This document shows positions 47,601-52,921 of a DNA stretch of 52,921 nt, in pieces. The stretch covers positions 1 through 52,921 of the forward strand of contig SVPQ01000016.1 of the NCBI GenBank assembly GCA_015065845.1. Reading direction: 5' to 3'. The translations under genes and the position numbers were made by a program. Positions within the stretch are counted from its first letter, which is position 1, and every line of letters starts with the position of its first letter. Under the pieces are notes generated by a model. It searched no databases and had not been told where the DNA came from. It was given only the letters and a program-made list of their open reading frames with translations. Source of the DNA: Oscillospiraceae bacterium. Lineage in GTDB: Bacteria; Bacillota; Clostridia; Oscillospirales; Acutalibacteraceae.

Positions 47601-47742
47601 AGTAATTGGTGTTATCTGGTACTTCAGATATCAGAAGAAACAAGTTAAGTTAGAACAAGAAGTAAAAGCAGCTATTGCTGAAAGAGAACTTCTTGAAAAG
47701 GCTAGAAAGATTAAAGAAGAACAAGAAGCTACAAAAGAATAA
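44650..47742 (+). CDS. BspA-type leucine-rich repeat surface protein
   Basis: The 1030-residue protein has a signal peptide (LSGILAFILVFAFVAVTPIV then AFAEDE), followed by about 35 LRR_5 repeats of 22-24 residues (pattern I-x2-xAFxGCxSLxxVxIPxxVxxIG) from about residue 65 to 975. Two long insert repeats (GVLYNKDGNSIIMFPAGKTG and VDGVVITTNEENVFDTIAMY) include the YPAGK type seen in this family. At the end is a membrane helix (VFIIGIVLIFVVIGVIWYFR, about 976-995) and a charged helical tail. There is no LPxTG signal, so the protein is anchored by its own C-terminal helix. BspA-like proteins bind host matrix or other cells; that role is inferred. Confidence 0.9.
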   Translation: MTALKKPLSGILAFILVFAFVAVTPIVAFAEDEVIEFSKEEIELNKKQEDGFEYVRTSDGSAAILVGYVGTETEVKIPSSINNLKVIEIADEAFMNNTSITKVTATNNIVTIGDRVFMGCTSLKEVKAIKAVTSMGESVFEGCTSLTDVTIPDTVVKIPARTFYGCSALAEAVAHKNLKGVSPDALTGTAWEQSQPDGALAFGRICYGYKGNVTNLVIPEGVSIIEPYAFLGCEQIKTVEFGPDVEEIGLYAFQNCVNLETMVCSSAVSIIGAGAFKGCSSLKEADFSECTISTIGYESFAGCSSLASVKLHETLSDIGVRAFEGTAVKTIELGKNVNSIGKDVFLNNKVFEGFTVVDKNKDYSTVDGVLYNKDGNSIIMFPAGKTGAFQLPQGVSEIREGAFKNSAITEINIPQDSALDTIGNNAFESAKITSISLPEAVTVINSETFKNAENLKAVELGSNVSKISKSAFEGTKSLTEINLPDTLSDVSAYAFKNTGLVTVNIGNGVVRIGTEAFADNKALKEVILGENLEKLGTGSFKNCVALSKINLPVNVNNFDMTAFEGCKALKKIAVSNDNQNFKVAAGAIYSADGKTLVAVANNALTELTIADGTEVIAANAFDLATGINKITFPATLVNVKNGALDVTNWFKAQGDAVYAGPVLYKVTGNVAELAIADKTTSIADNAVNNKTVKAVTIPATVKTIGAYAFADSGVSAIVIPDSVTVIGNNAFQGAKSLKKITLSKALEIMGKAMFKGCVALTSVKIPATVKNIPVDAFLNCKSLVKVDLGSVETIAKYAFSNCEKLITIELPQTLTELDPMSFFGCKELEAVNVKEGNAKFKSVDGVVITTNEENVFDTIAMYPAGKLGGYTVADDIKVVADRAFYDCDNLAEVTFPSGIERIGNEAFFDCDQLLSITLPEGARNVGDYAFASCNELREFIVNSNLTEYSDNVFDGCYYFNKELVTINVTESSAVFIIGIVLIFVVIGVIWYFRYQKKQVKLEQEVKAAIAERELLEKARKIKEEQEATKE

Positions 47743-47747
47743 AAATG

Positions 47748-47782
47748 TGAACCCGATTGATAAAATTTATCAATCGGGTTCA
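47748..47782. terminator. Bidirectional terminator between LRR gene and rluD-like gene
   Basis: TGAACCCGATTGATA (47748-47762) pairs perfectly with TATCAATCGGGTTCA (47768-47782). A runs on one side and T runs on the other give U tracts in both directions. Confidence 0.9.
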
Positions 47783-47787
47783 TAATT

Positions 47788-48753
47788 TTATAACTTACCA
47801 TTCAGAAATTCATTCTTAAACCAGACATCTTCTACATGGAATTCTTTGTGATTAAGATAATTTAAAATACCAGCGTCGGTGGTAAAATCGAAAACCAGTT
47901 TATAAGAATATAAAAACTGCTTTTTGTATCCACCAAATTTTTTGTTTTGTTCATTTGTGCCATATTTACCATCACCTAAAAGTGGATGTCCAAGTGAACT
48001 CATATGTGCCCTTATCTGGTGGGTTCTGCCTGTAAGTAATTCTATTTCAACAAGCGAAAGTCCGTTTTTGGAAGATAAAACTTTATATTTTGTTGCAATC
48101 TCTTTACTATCATTTGTCTTCTGACTTGAAACATAAACTTTATTTTGCTTTTCATTTTTCTGAAGATAATCTTTTAAAATACCTTCTTTTTGTTTTGGAG
48201 TGCCTATGACTACACAAAGGTAAAGTTTATGTAATTCGCGTTGTTTTAATTTTTCGTTGAGAATTCTTAAAGCTTCTGCGTTTTTAGCGGCTATTATAAT
48301 TCCGCTTGTGTTCCTGTCAATTCTGTTGACGAGCGCAGGGGTGAAACTCATCTCATCATCAGGGATGTATTCTTTCTTTTCATAGAGATAACGCTTTATT
48401 CTTGAAATAGCGGTATCATTATATTCGCCTTCGTTAGGGTGAGAGAGAAGTCCTTGTGGCTTATCACAAAGTAAAATATTTTCATCTTCATATACTATTT
48501 TAAGCGTTTTTCCAGCACTTAAAAAATCGTATTTAGGTTCTTTGCTACCGAAGAATTCATCATTTATATAGAGAGAAATAACATCGTTTTCTTGTAGTTT
48601 ATAACTTATTTCACCGCGTTTACCATTTACTTTTATTCTCTTGCTTCTTATATATTTGTACATTAGAGATTGTGGTAACAGCGGAAAAGATTTTGTAAGA
48701 TATTTGTCGAGTCTTTGACCTGCGTCATTCTTTTTTATTATGAATTCTTTCAT
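47788..48753 (-). CDS. RluA/RluD-family pseudouridine synthase
   Basis: The 321-residue protein has an N-terminal S4 RNA-binding domain (GQRLDKYLTKSFPLLPQSLM, KYIRSKRIKVNGKR) and the pseudouridine synthase domain. The catalytic aspartate is in VNRIDRNTSGIIIAAKN (about residues 137-153; the usual H-R-L-D is N-R-I-D here). GRTHQIRAHMSSLGHPLLGD follows. Targets of the family are uridines in 23S rRNA or tRNA; which one cannot be said. Its start codon overlaps the whiA stop by four bases (ATGA), the fifth gene in the hprK operon. Confidence 0.92.
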   Translation of the reverse strand: MKEFIIKKNDAGQRLDKYLTKSFPLLPQSLMYKYIRSKRIKVNGKRGEISYKLQENDVISLYINDEFFGSKEPKYDFLSAGKTLKIVYEDENILLCDKPQGLLSHPNEGEYNDTAISRIKRYLYEKKEYIPDDEMSFTPALVNRIDRNTSGIIIAAKNAEALRILNEKLKQRELHKLYLCVVIGTPKQKEGILKDYLQKNEKQNKVYVSSQKTNDSKEIATKYKVLSSKNGLSLVEIELLTGRTHQIRAHMSSLGHPLLGDGKYGTNEQNKKFGGYKKQFLYSYKLVFDFTTDAGILNYLNHKEFHVEDVWFKNEFLNGKL

Positions 48754-49664
48754 CTTTTATCAATTTCCTCTTTAATATCTTTTAATTTTTTGAAACGGCG
48801 ACTGACGGCAGAACGCGAAAGGGGAGTTGACATCATTTTACCAAGTTCATCAATGGATGCTTCAGGGTTTTCAAGTCGTAAAGTGCAAAGTTCTGCTAAA
48901 TCTTCAGTCATATCGGTTAATTTGATTTTAGATAGAATGTGCTCTATAAGTTCAATCTGTGCAATACCTGCTTCAATTGTTCTGCTTAAATTTGCCGCTT
49001 CAAAATTTGTACGGCGATTTATTTTGTTTTTAACTTGTTTTATTGCCCGTGTTTCCATTAAGAAAAAGAATGATTTAGTAGCACCGATTTTACCAATGCA
49101 ATCTTCAATTCCTTCAGATTCTTTGCAATAAACGAGTTGGGTGCTGTTTCTTACAAGGGTTTTCATTTTTAAATCTATTTCTTTTAAAACAGTTAAGAAT
49201 TCTGATGCTAATTTCATTCTTGATATATTGAATTCAAGGTGGTATTCTTTTTCGGGATTTGTTATATTACCACATACTAAAAATGCACCGCGTACAAAAG
49301 CACAGTAACAACAATTTTCTTCTTCATCAGTGTTTTCAAAATTCCCGAAATTAATAGAAAGTGAAATTTCTTTGCCTGTGTATCCGAAAAATTCCAGTAT
49401 TTTTTTTCGGTCTTCTTTTTTGTCGATTCTGACTTTATGATTACCCGCCTTTGAGTAAGCTATGACAGGGGATACACCAGTCAATTCATAAATTAAATTG
49501 CAGTATCTCATAGCAACGCAGTTAAGTTCTGTCATAAACGAAATATCGGTTAATGAAAAACTTCTACCAAAAATGAGCATACCTAAAGCCTCTGCCTTTT
49601 TACAACAGGCAGAGGCGGATTGCAATTCACATAATTCTTCTTTAATATCTGTTGAGAATGACAT
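48750..49664 (-). CDS. whiA: WhiA, DNA-binding protein
   Basis: The 304-residue protein combines a LAGLIDADG-homing-endonuclease-like N-terminal domain (SFSTDIKEELCEL, NCCYCAFVRGAFLVCGNIT) with a C-terminal helix-turn-helix (SIDELGKMMSTPLSRSAVSR then RFKKL). It is a regulator of cell division and sporulation-linked genes in Gram-positive bacteria. It starts 3 bases after murB, with GAGG of its ribosome site inside the murB end. In many Firmicutes rapZ and a gluconeogenesis factor (YvcK) lie directly before whiA; both are absent here. Confidence 0.95.
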   Translation of the reverse strand: MSFSTDIKEELCELQSASACCKKAEALGMLIFGRSFSLTDISFMTELNCVAMRYCNLIYELTGVSPVIAYSKAGNHKVRIDKKEDRKKILEFFGYTGKEISLSINFGNFENTDEEENCCYCAFVRGAFLVCGNITNPEKEYHLEFNISRMKLASEFLTVLKEIDLKMKTLVRNSTQLVYCKESEGIEDCIGKIGATKSFFFLMETRAIKQVKNKINRRTNFEAANLSRTIEAGIAQIELIEHILSKIKLTDMTEDLAELCTLRLENPEASIDELGKMMSTPLSRSAVSRRFKKLKDIKEEIDKR

Positions 49665-49667
49665 AAA

Positions 49668-50582
49668 TTACCTCAAAAATCTTACTTCCGGTGTAAGTGT
49701 AACACCTTTTTCTTTTTCTACAGTTTCTTTAACATAATCCATAAGTTTTAAAATATCGTCTGAAGAGGCGTTATCATAATTTATAATGAAACCAGCGTGT
49801 TTCTCGCTGACCATAGCACCACCAATCTGTTTACCCTTTAAACCACATTCTTCAATGAATGCACCGGCAAAACCTACCGCAGGCCTTTTAAAAGTGCTAC
49901 CGGCACTCGGGTATTCAAGTGGTTGTTTATCTTTTCTTCTGCCAAGAAGGTCAGTCATTTTTTCTTTTATTTCAGTTTTGTTTCCTTTTTGTAAAGATAA
50001 TTCAACACCTGTAATGATATAACCATTTTCTTCATAAGCAGATTTACGGTAACTGAATGAAAGATTGTCGCCGATTAAACAACCCTCGTTACCATCTTTA
50101 TCAATATGATAAACTTTTGTGACAACATCTTTCATTTCACCACCATAAGCACCGGCATTCATAAAGATAGCACCACCTACAGAACCAGGAATTCCAAAAG
50201 CAAATTCAAGACCTGAAAGAGAGTTGTCAAGTGCAAAATTGCAAAGTGTGCCTAGCTTTACACCTGCTTCGCAGTAAATAGTAGTATCATTTAAAAGTTT
50301 GATATCACTTAAACCTTCAGCAATATAGATGACGATACCGTTCAAACCATCGTCACTTACTAAAACATTACTGCCATTACCTAAAACAGTGTAAGGTATA
50401 TTCTTTTTATTACATTCTTTTACTATTTCACCTAATGCATCAGTTGAAGTTGGAGAAATGAGAAGTTCGCAATTACCACCGGTTTTAAAAGTGGTGTAAT
50501 CTTTCATCGCAACATTTTCTTTTACTTCACAACCAAGAGTGAGTGCTTTGTTTTTAAGTTCAGTAATGTTAATCACCATCAT
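49668..50582 (-). CDS. murB: MurB, UDP-N-acetylenolpyruvoylglucosamine reductase
   Basis: The 304-residue flavoenzyme makes UDP-N-acetylmuramate for peptidoglycan, using NADPH. It shows FAD-binding TVLGNGSNVLVSDDG and GIPGSVGGAIFMNAGAYGGE, the substrate Tyr/Arg region SFSYRKSAYEE, the catalytic serine in YPSAGSTFKRP, and the final glutamate in TLTPEVRFL. It is the short, type II form typical of Firmicutes. Its start overlaps the glucokinase stop by four bases (ATGA), so translation is coupled; an in-frame ATG three bases later is equally possible. Confidence 0.96.
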   Translation of the reverse strand: MMVINITELKNKALTLGCEVKENVAMKDYTTFKTGGNCELLISPTSTDALGEIVKECNKKNIPYTVLGNGSNVLVSDDGLNGIVIYIAEGLSDIKLLNDTTIYCEAGVKLGTLCNFALDNSLSGLEFAFGIPGSVGGAIFMNAGAYGGEMKDVVTKVYHIDKDGNEGCLIGDNLSFSYRKSAYEENGYIITGVELSLQKGNKTEIKEKMTDLLGRRKDKQPLEYPSAGSTFKRPAVGFAGAFIEECGLKGKQIGGAMVSEKHAGFIINYDNASSDDILKLMDYVKETVEKEKGVTLTPEVRFLR

Positions 50583-51526
50583 TCATCAAGGAGTGCGGCA
50601 CCAATGATACCTGCATCGTTGCCTAATTGAGCAGGGAGGATAATCGTCTGTTTGTTTGAGTGAACACTGTAGCGTTCTTCTGTTACGAAGCCTCTGATAG
50701 GGCGGAGAATTTTTTCGCCCTGACCACTTATGCCACCACCAACGCAGATAATTTCAGGTTGAAGTGCATTTATAATATTACCAATACCTACTGATACATA
50801 GTAGAGGTATCTGTCAACAACTTTTTTAGCGGTAGCGTCACCTAAATCGAGTGCTTCAAAGATTGTTTTACCCTCAACTTTATTAAGGTCGCCATCACAA
50901 GTTTTCCAGAGAAGGCTTGTTTTGTTGTTTTGCATTGCTTCAACTGCCTGTGAAACGAGAGCGGTAGCAGAAGCGTATTTTTCCCAACAACCTTTTCTGC
51001 CACAGTTGCATTGAATACCATCAACACTTATTACCATATGACCCATTTCACCACCGCAGTAGTTAGAACCACGGATTATTTTACCGTCAATAATAATACC
51101 GCTACCAACACCTGTACCAAGTGTAACTGCAACGAAGTCTTTAACACCGTTACCGCAACCGGCAACCGCCTCACCTAATGCAGCACAGTTAGCATCATTT
51201 TCAAGATAAACAGGCTTTTTAAGTCTTGCTTCAAGCATTTCTTTTGCTGGAACATTGTTGAATTGAAGATTGTTTGAAAATTCAATTTCGCCTGTTGCTT
51301 TATTAACAGAACCAGGAGTACCAATACCAATAGACAGAACTTCGTCAATAGAAATACCAGCATCTTCAAGTGCCATTTCTACTGATTCTTTGATTGAGTC
51401 GAAAATTTCAGGTGCAGGACGAGGAGCTCTTGTTTTAACTTTACCTCTGCCTACGATTTCATTGTTTTCATTAAGTACACCTGTAGCGATATTTGTACCG
51501 CCAAGGTCAACACCTATTCTATACAT
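50579..51526 (-). CDS. glcK: ROK-family glucokinase
   Basis: The 315-residue kinase phosphorylates glucose (or a close hexose) with ATP. The phosphate loop GVDLGGTNIATGVL starts the protein. VYLENDANCAALGEA, TLGTGVGSGIIIDG and the ROK zinc site (GGEMGHMVI, then CNCGRKGCWEKYAS) follow, then the adenosine segment ICVGGGISGQGEK. GGAGGT lies about 8 bases before the ATG. It is between hprK and murB; linking glucose phosphorylation with HPr kinase fits carbon control, and glucose 6-phosphate can also arise from glgP product. Confidence 0.92.
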   Translation of the reverse strand: MYRIGVDLGGTNIATGVLNENNEIVGRGKVKTRAPRPAPEIFDSIKESVEMALEDAGISIDEVLSIGIGTPGSVNKATGEIEFSNNLQFNNVPAKEMLEARLKKPVYLENDANCAALGEAVAGCGNGVKDFVAVTLGTGVGSGIIIDGKIIRGSNYCGGEMGHMVISVDGIQCNCGRKGCWEKYASATALVSQAVEAMQNNKTSLLWKTCDGDLNKVEGKTIFEALDLGDATAKKVVDRYLYYVSVGIGNIINALQPEIICVGGGISGQGEKILRPIRGFVTEERYSVHSNKQTIILPAQLGNDAGIIGAALLDE

Positions 51527-51571
51527 AATTATATACCTCCGAATTGTAATTATTACAATTTATTTTTTATA

Positions 51572-52534
51572 TTAAAACCAAAGTTCAAGTTCTGTTGGCG
51601 GTAAATCAAAATCTTCCATACCAACTCTTTGTAAAAACTCTTTTGCTGCGTTGTAGCCCATCTTTTTCTGACGATGGTTCATAGCGGCAATTTCTATTAT
51701 AATTGAAAGGTTTCTACCAGGTTTAACAGGAACAACAGTTGCAGGAACTTTAATTCCTAAGATTGTAGCGTACACATCTTCAGTACCCAGAGTATCGTAA
51801 GATTTTGTGGCATCCCATTGTTCGAGCTGAATAACCATATCAATTTTTTCAGTTTGTTTGACAGCACCCATACCGAAAATGTTTCGAGCGTCAATAATAC
51901 CAGGACCGCGCAACGCTACGAAGTGACGACTGTTGTCAGGTGCAGAACCAACAAGTGATTTTGAAGAAACCTTCTTTATTAAAACTTCATCATCGGCAAT
52001 AAGACGATGACCGCGTTTTATAAGTTCAACAGCAGTTTCACTTTTACCAACTGCACTGTCACCAACTATTAGAATACCTTCACCATAAACTTCAACAAGT
52101 ACACCGTGGCGTGAAATTCTTTCTGCTAATTCAACGCCTAAATAAGAAATGATTGTTGACATTATTTCGGATGTGGTTTCGTTACTTTTTAAAAGAGGAA
52201 CTTCGTATTGCTCAGCAAACTTTAAAAAAGTTTCAGGAATTTCAATACCGCGTGTAACTATAACAGCAGGTGGTTTTAATTCGAAAAAATTACGAAGACG
52301 AGCTTTACTCGTTTCTTCATCTAACTCTTTTAAGTAATCCATTTCACCAAGACCTAAAAACTCAAGTCTGTCGGGGTCGAAGTGTTTACTGTAACCTGCA
52401 AACATAAGACCAGGACGATTAACATCCTGAGAACGAATCAATAATTCATTTTCGGGTTTATTTGGCATATAGACAGTTTCTAAACTGTTGTCGTGAATAA
52501 GTTTAGATAATGTAACAGAATATTTACCAGCCAT
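51572..52534 (-). CDS. hprK: HPr kinase/phosphorylase
   Basis: The 320-residue bifunctional enzyme phosphorylates and dephosphorylates the regulatory serine of HPr in response to glycolytic state, feeding CcpA-type catabolite control. The C-terminal domain has Walker A GDSAVGKSETAVELI (about residue 152), RLIADDEV, and the family signature RGPGIIDARNIFGMGAV. The N-terminal domain (VIVTRGIEIPETFLKFAEQY) is MurF-like. ATG at 52534 is used with GGAG 8 bases upstream; a GTG at 52543 is too close to it. Its substrate HPr is encoded at 1912-2175. Confidence 0.96.
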   Translation of the reverse strand: MAGKYSVTLSKLIHDNSLETVYMPNKPENELLIRSQDVNRPGLMFAGYSKHFDPDRLEFLGLGEMDYLKELDEETSKARLRNFFELKPPAVIVTRGIEIPETFLKFAEQYEVPLLKSNETTSEIMSTIISYLGVELAERISRHGVLVEVYGEGILIVGDSAVGKSETAVELIKRGHRLIADDEVLIKKVSSKSLVGSAPDNSRHFVALRGPGIIDARNIFGMGAVKQTEKIDMVIQLEQWDATKSYDTLGTEDVYATILGIKVPATVVPVKPGRNLSIIIEIAAMNHRQKKMGYNAAKEFLQRVGMEDFDLPPTELELWF

Positions 52535-52580
52535 TGCTTTCACTCCTTTAAAAGTGATGATTTGTAAAAACGCTTATACT

Positions 52581-52609
52581 ATTATAATATATATTCGCGA
52601 TAATTCCAA
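52581..52609 (-). promoter_or_regulatory. Promoter of the hprK operon
   Basis: On the minus strand TTGGAA and TATAAT are 17 bp apart, giving a leader of about 40 bases before hprK. Confidence 0.7.
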
Positions 52610-52706
52610 TACCTAAATTTAAATTTGTTAAAAATAGTATTTAGTTGCATTTTTTGTCTTTAAAAGGACTCTGTTTTATTCAAAATGCCATATTTTAAGA
52701 AAATGC

Positions 52707-52735
52707 TTGACTAATAAACTTGCGTGTGATATACT
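52707..52735 (+). promoter_or_regulatory. Promoter of rpmG
   Basis: TTGACT (52707-52712) and TATACT (52730-52735) are separated by 17 bp. The predicted start is about 52742, right at the foot of a small hairpin with a T tract. Confidence 0.8.
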
Positions 52736-52742
52736 CATAGCA

Positions 52743-52790
52743 CCTCTCGTAGAGGGTTCTTTTTTTGTACCCTAAATTTGGAGAGGGAGG
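52743..52790 (+). promoter_or_regulatory. Possible attenuator in the rpmG leader
   Basis: CCTCT (52743-52747) pairs with AGAGG (52751-52755), followed by a T run, a terminator-like hairpin only a few bases from the predicted transcript start. CCTCTC can instead pair with GAGAGG at 52781-52786, and GGGT (52754-52757) with ACCC (52769-52772), so alternative folds exist. Regulatory function is inferred. Confidence 0.4.
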
Positions 52791-52816
52791 CTAATCAGAA
52801 ATTGGAGGTGCCGTTC

Positions 52817-52921
52817 GTGAGAGTTAAAATTACACTTTCCTGCACAGAATGTAAACAACGCAATTACAACACTATGAAGGAAAAGAAAAACAACCCGGAT
52901 AGGTTGGAGATGAAGAAGTAT
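52817..52921 (+). CDS. rpmG: Ribosomal protein L33 (5' part only)
   Basis: Thirty-five codons are present before the window ends. GTG at 52817 follows GGAGGTG by 6 bases. [20 protein letters not shown] matches L33, with the first C-x2-C pair of the zinc-binding form; the second pair would lie beyond the window end. In Firmicutes this gene usually leads rpmG-secE-nusG. It is divergent from hprK. Confidence 0.93.
   Translation, partial: MRVKITLSCTECKQRNYNTMKEKKNNPDRLEMKKY

Overview
The window is low-GC (roughly one third G+C by eye), densely coded DNA from a Gram-positive bacterium of the Firmicutes, most likely class Clostridia and plausibly a gut Oscillospirales/Ruminococcaceae-type anaerobe. 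The class-level inference rests on HPr plus HPr kinase/phosphorylase, WhiA, the YfmF/YfmH M16 pair, the SRP RNA-dnaX-ybaB-recR order and a BspA-type LRR protein. The genus is not determined. Most genes have consensus ribosome binding sites, many promoters are near-consensus with 17-bp spacers, and some starts are GTG or TTG.

Layout. 1-2175: the end of a khpA-rimM-trmD ribosome/tRNA-maturation operon, then ptsH (HPr). 2500-5290: a small accessory island with a Mor-type regulator, a lipoprotein carrying eight Cys-Cys-Cys-His repeats, and two DUF4230 envelope proteins. 5334-10755: a small reverse-strand gene, uvrC, a NUDIX hydrolase and glycogen phosphorylase. 10916-13522: two paralogous exported proteins with different low-complexity stalks, and a small membrane protein. 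13738-17282: an amino-sugar/glycoside operon (GH109-like, BadF-type kinase, GH4). 18098-28732: a surface-glycan cluster with an orphan rfbF, three GT2 glycosyltransferases, three radical SAM proteins, a pyruvyltransferase-family protein and an FkbM methyltransferase. 28972-34474: a patatin/EEP-nuclease pair divergent from a two-gene ABC exporter. 34699-39784, minus strand: tmRNA, SmpB, RecR, YbaB, DnaX, SRP RNA and YebC. 39931-44464: yfmF-yfmH-lgt-folD. 44650-47742: a large LRR surface protein. 47788-52534, minus strand: rluD-like, whiA, murB, glucokinase, hprK. The window ends inside rpmG.

The window contains both HPr (substrate) and HPr kinase/phosphorylase (modifier), the core of Firmicute carbon-catabolite control, alongside glycogen phosphorylase, a ROK glucokinase and a glycoside operon. 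The tmRNA and its partner SmpB are neighbours, but they are separated by an inserted cassette.

The most unusual content is between genes. (1) Two ~140-nt elements (161-301 and 2178-2315) fold into the same three-way junction although much of their stem sequence differs; this includes compensatory changes, so they are candidate structured RNAs. (2) Two small genes of the four-helix-bundle '23S intervening sequence protein' family sit in repeat-bounded cassettes: one between 35-bp inverted repeats (34/35 match) placed between smpB and ssrA, the other between 95-bp direct repeats (91/95 match) in the glycan cluster. (3) A family of terminator-like palindromes sharing CATCCTATCATTT/AAATGATAGGATG and flanked by GGAACTAGGAATTA-type arrays caps three transcription units. 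(4) The radical SAM/glycosyltransferase cluster has no recognised close model and may make an unusual surface glycan. All functional statements are sequence-reading inferences; no searches were run.
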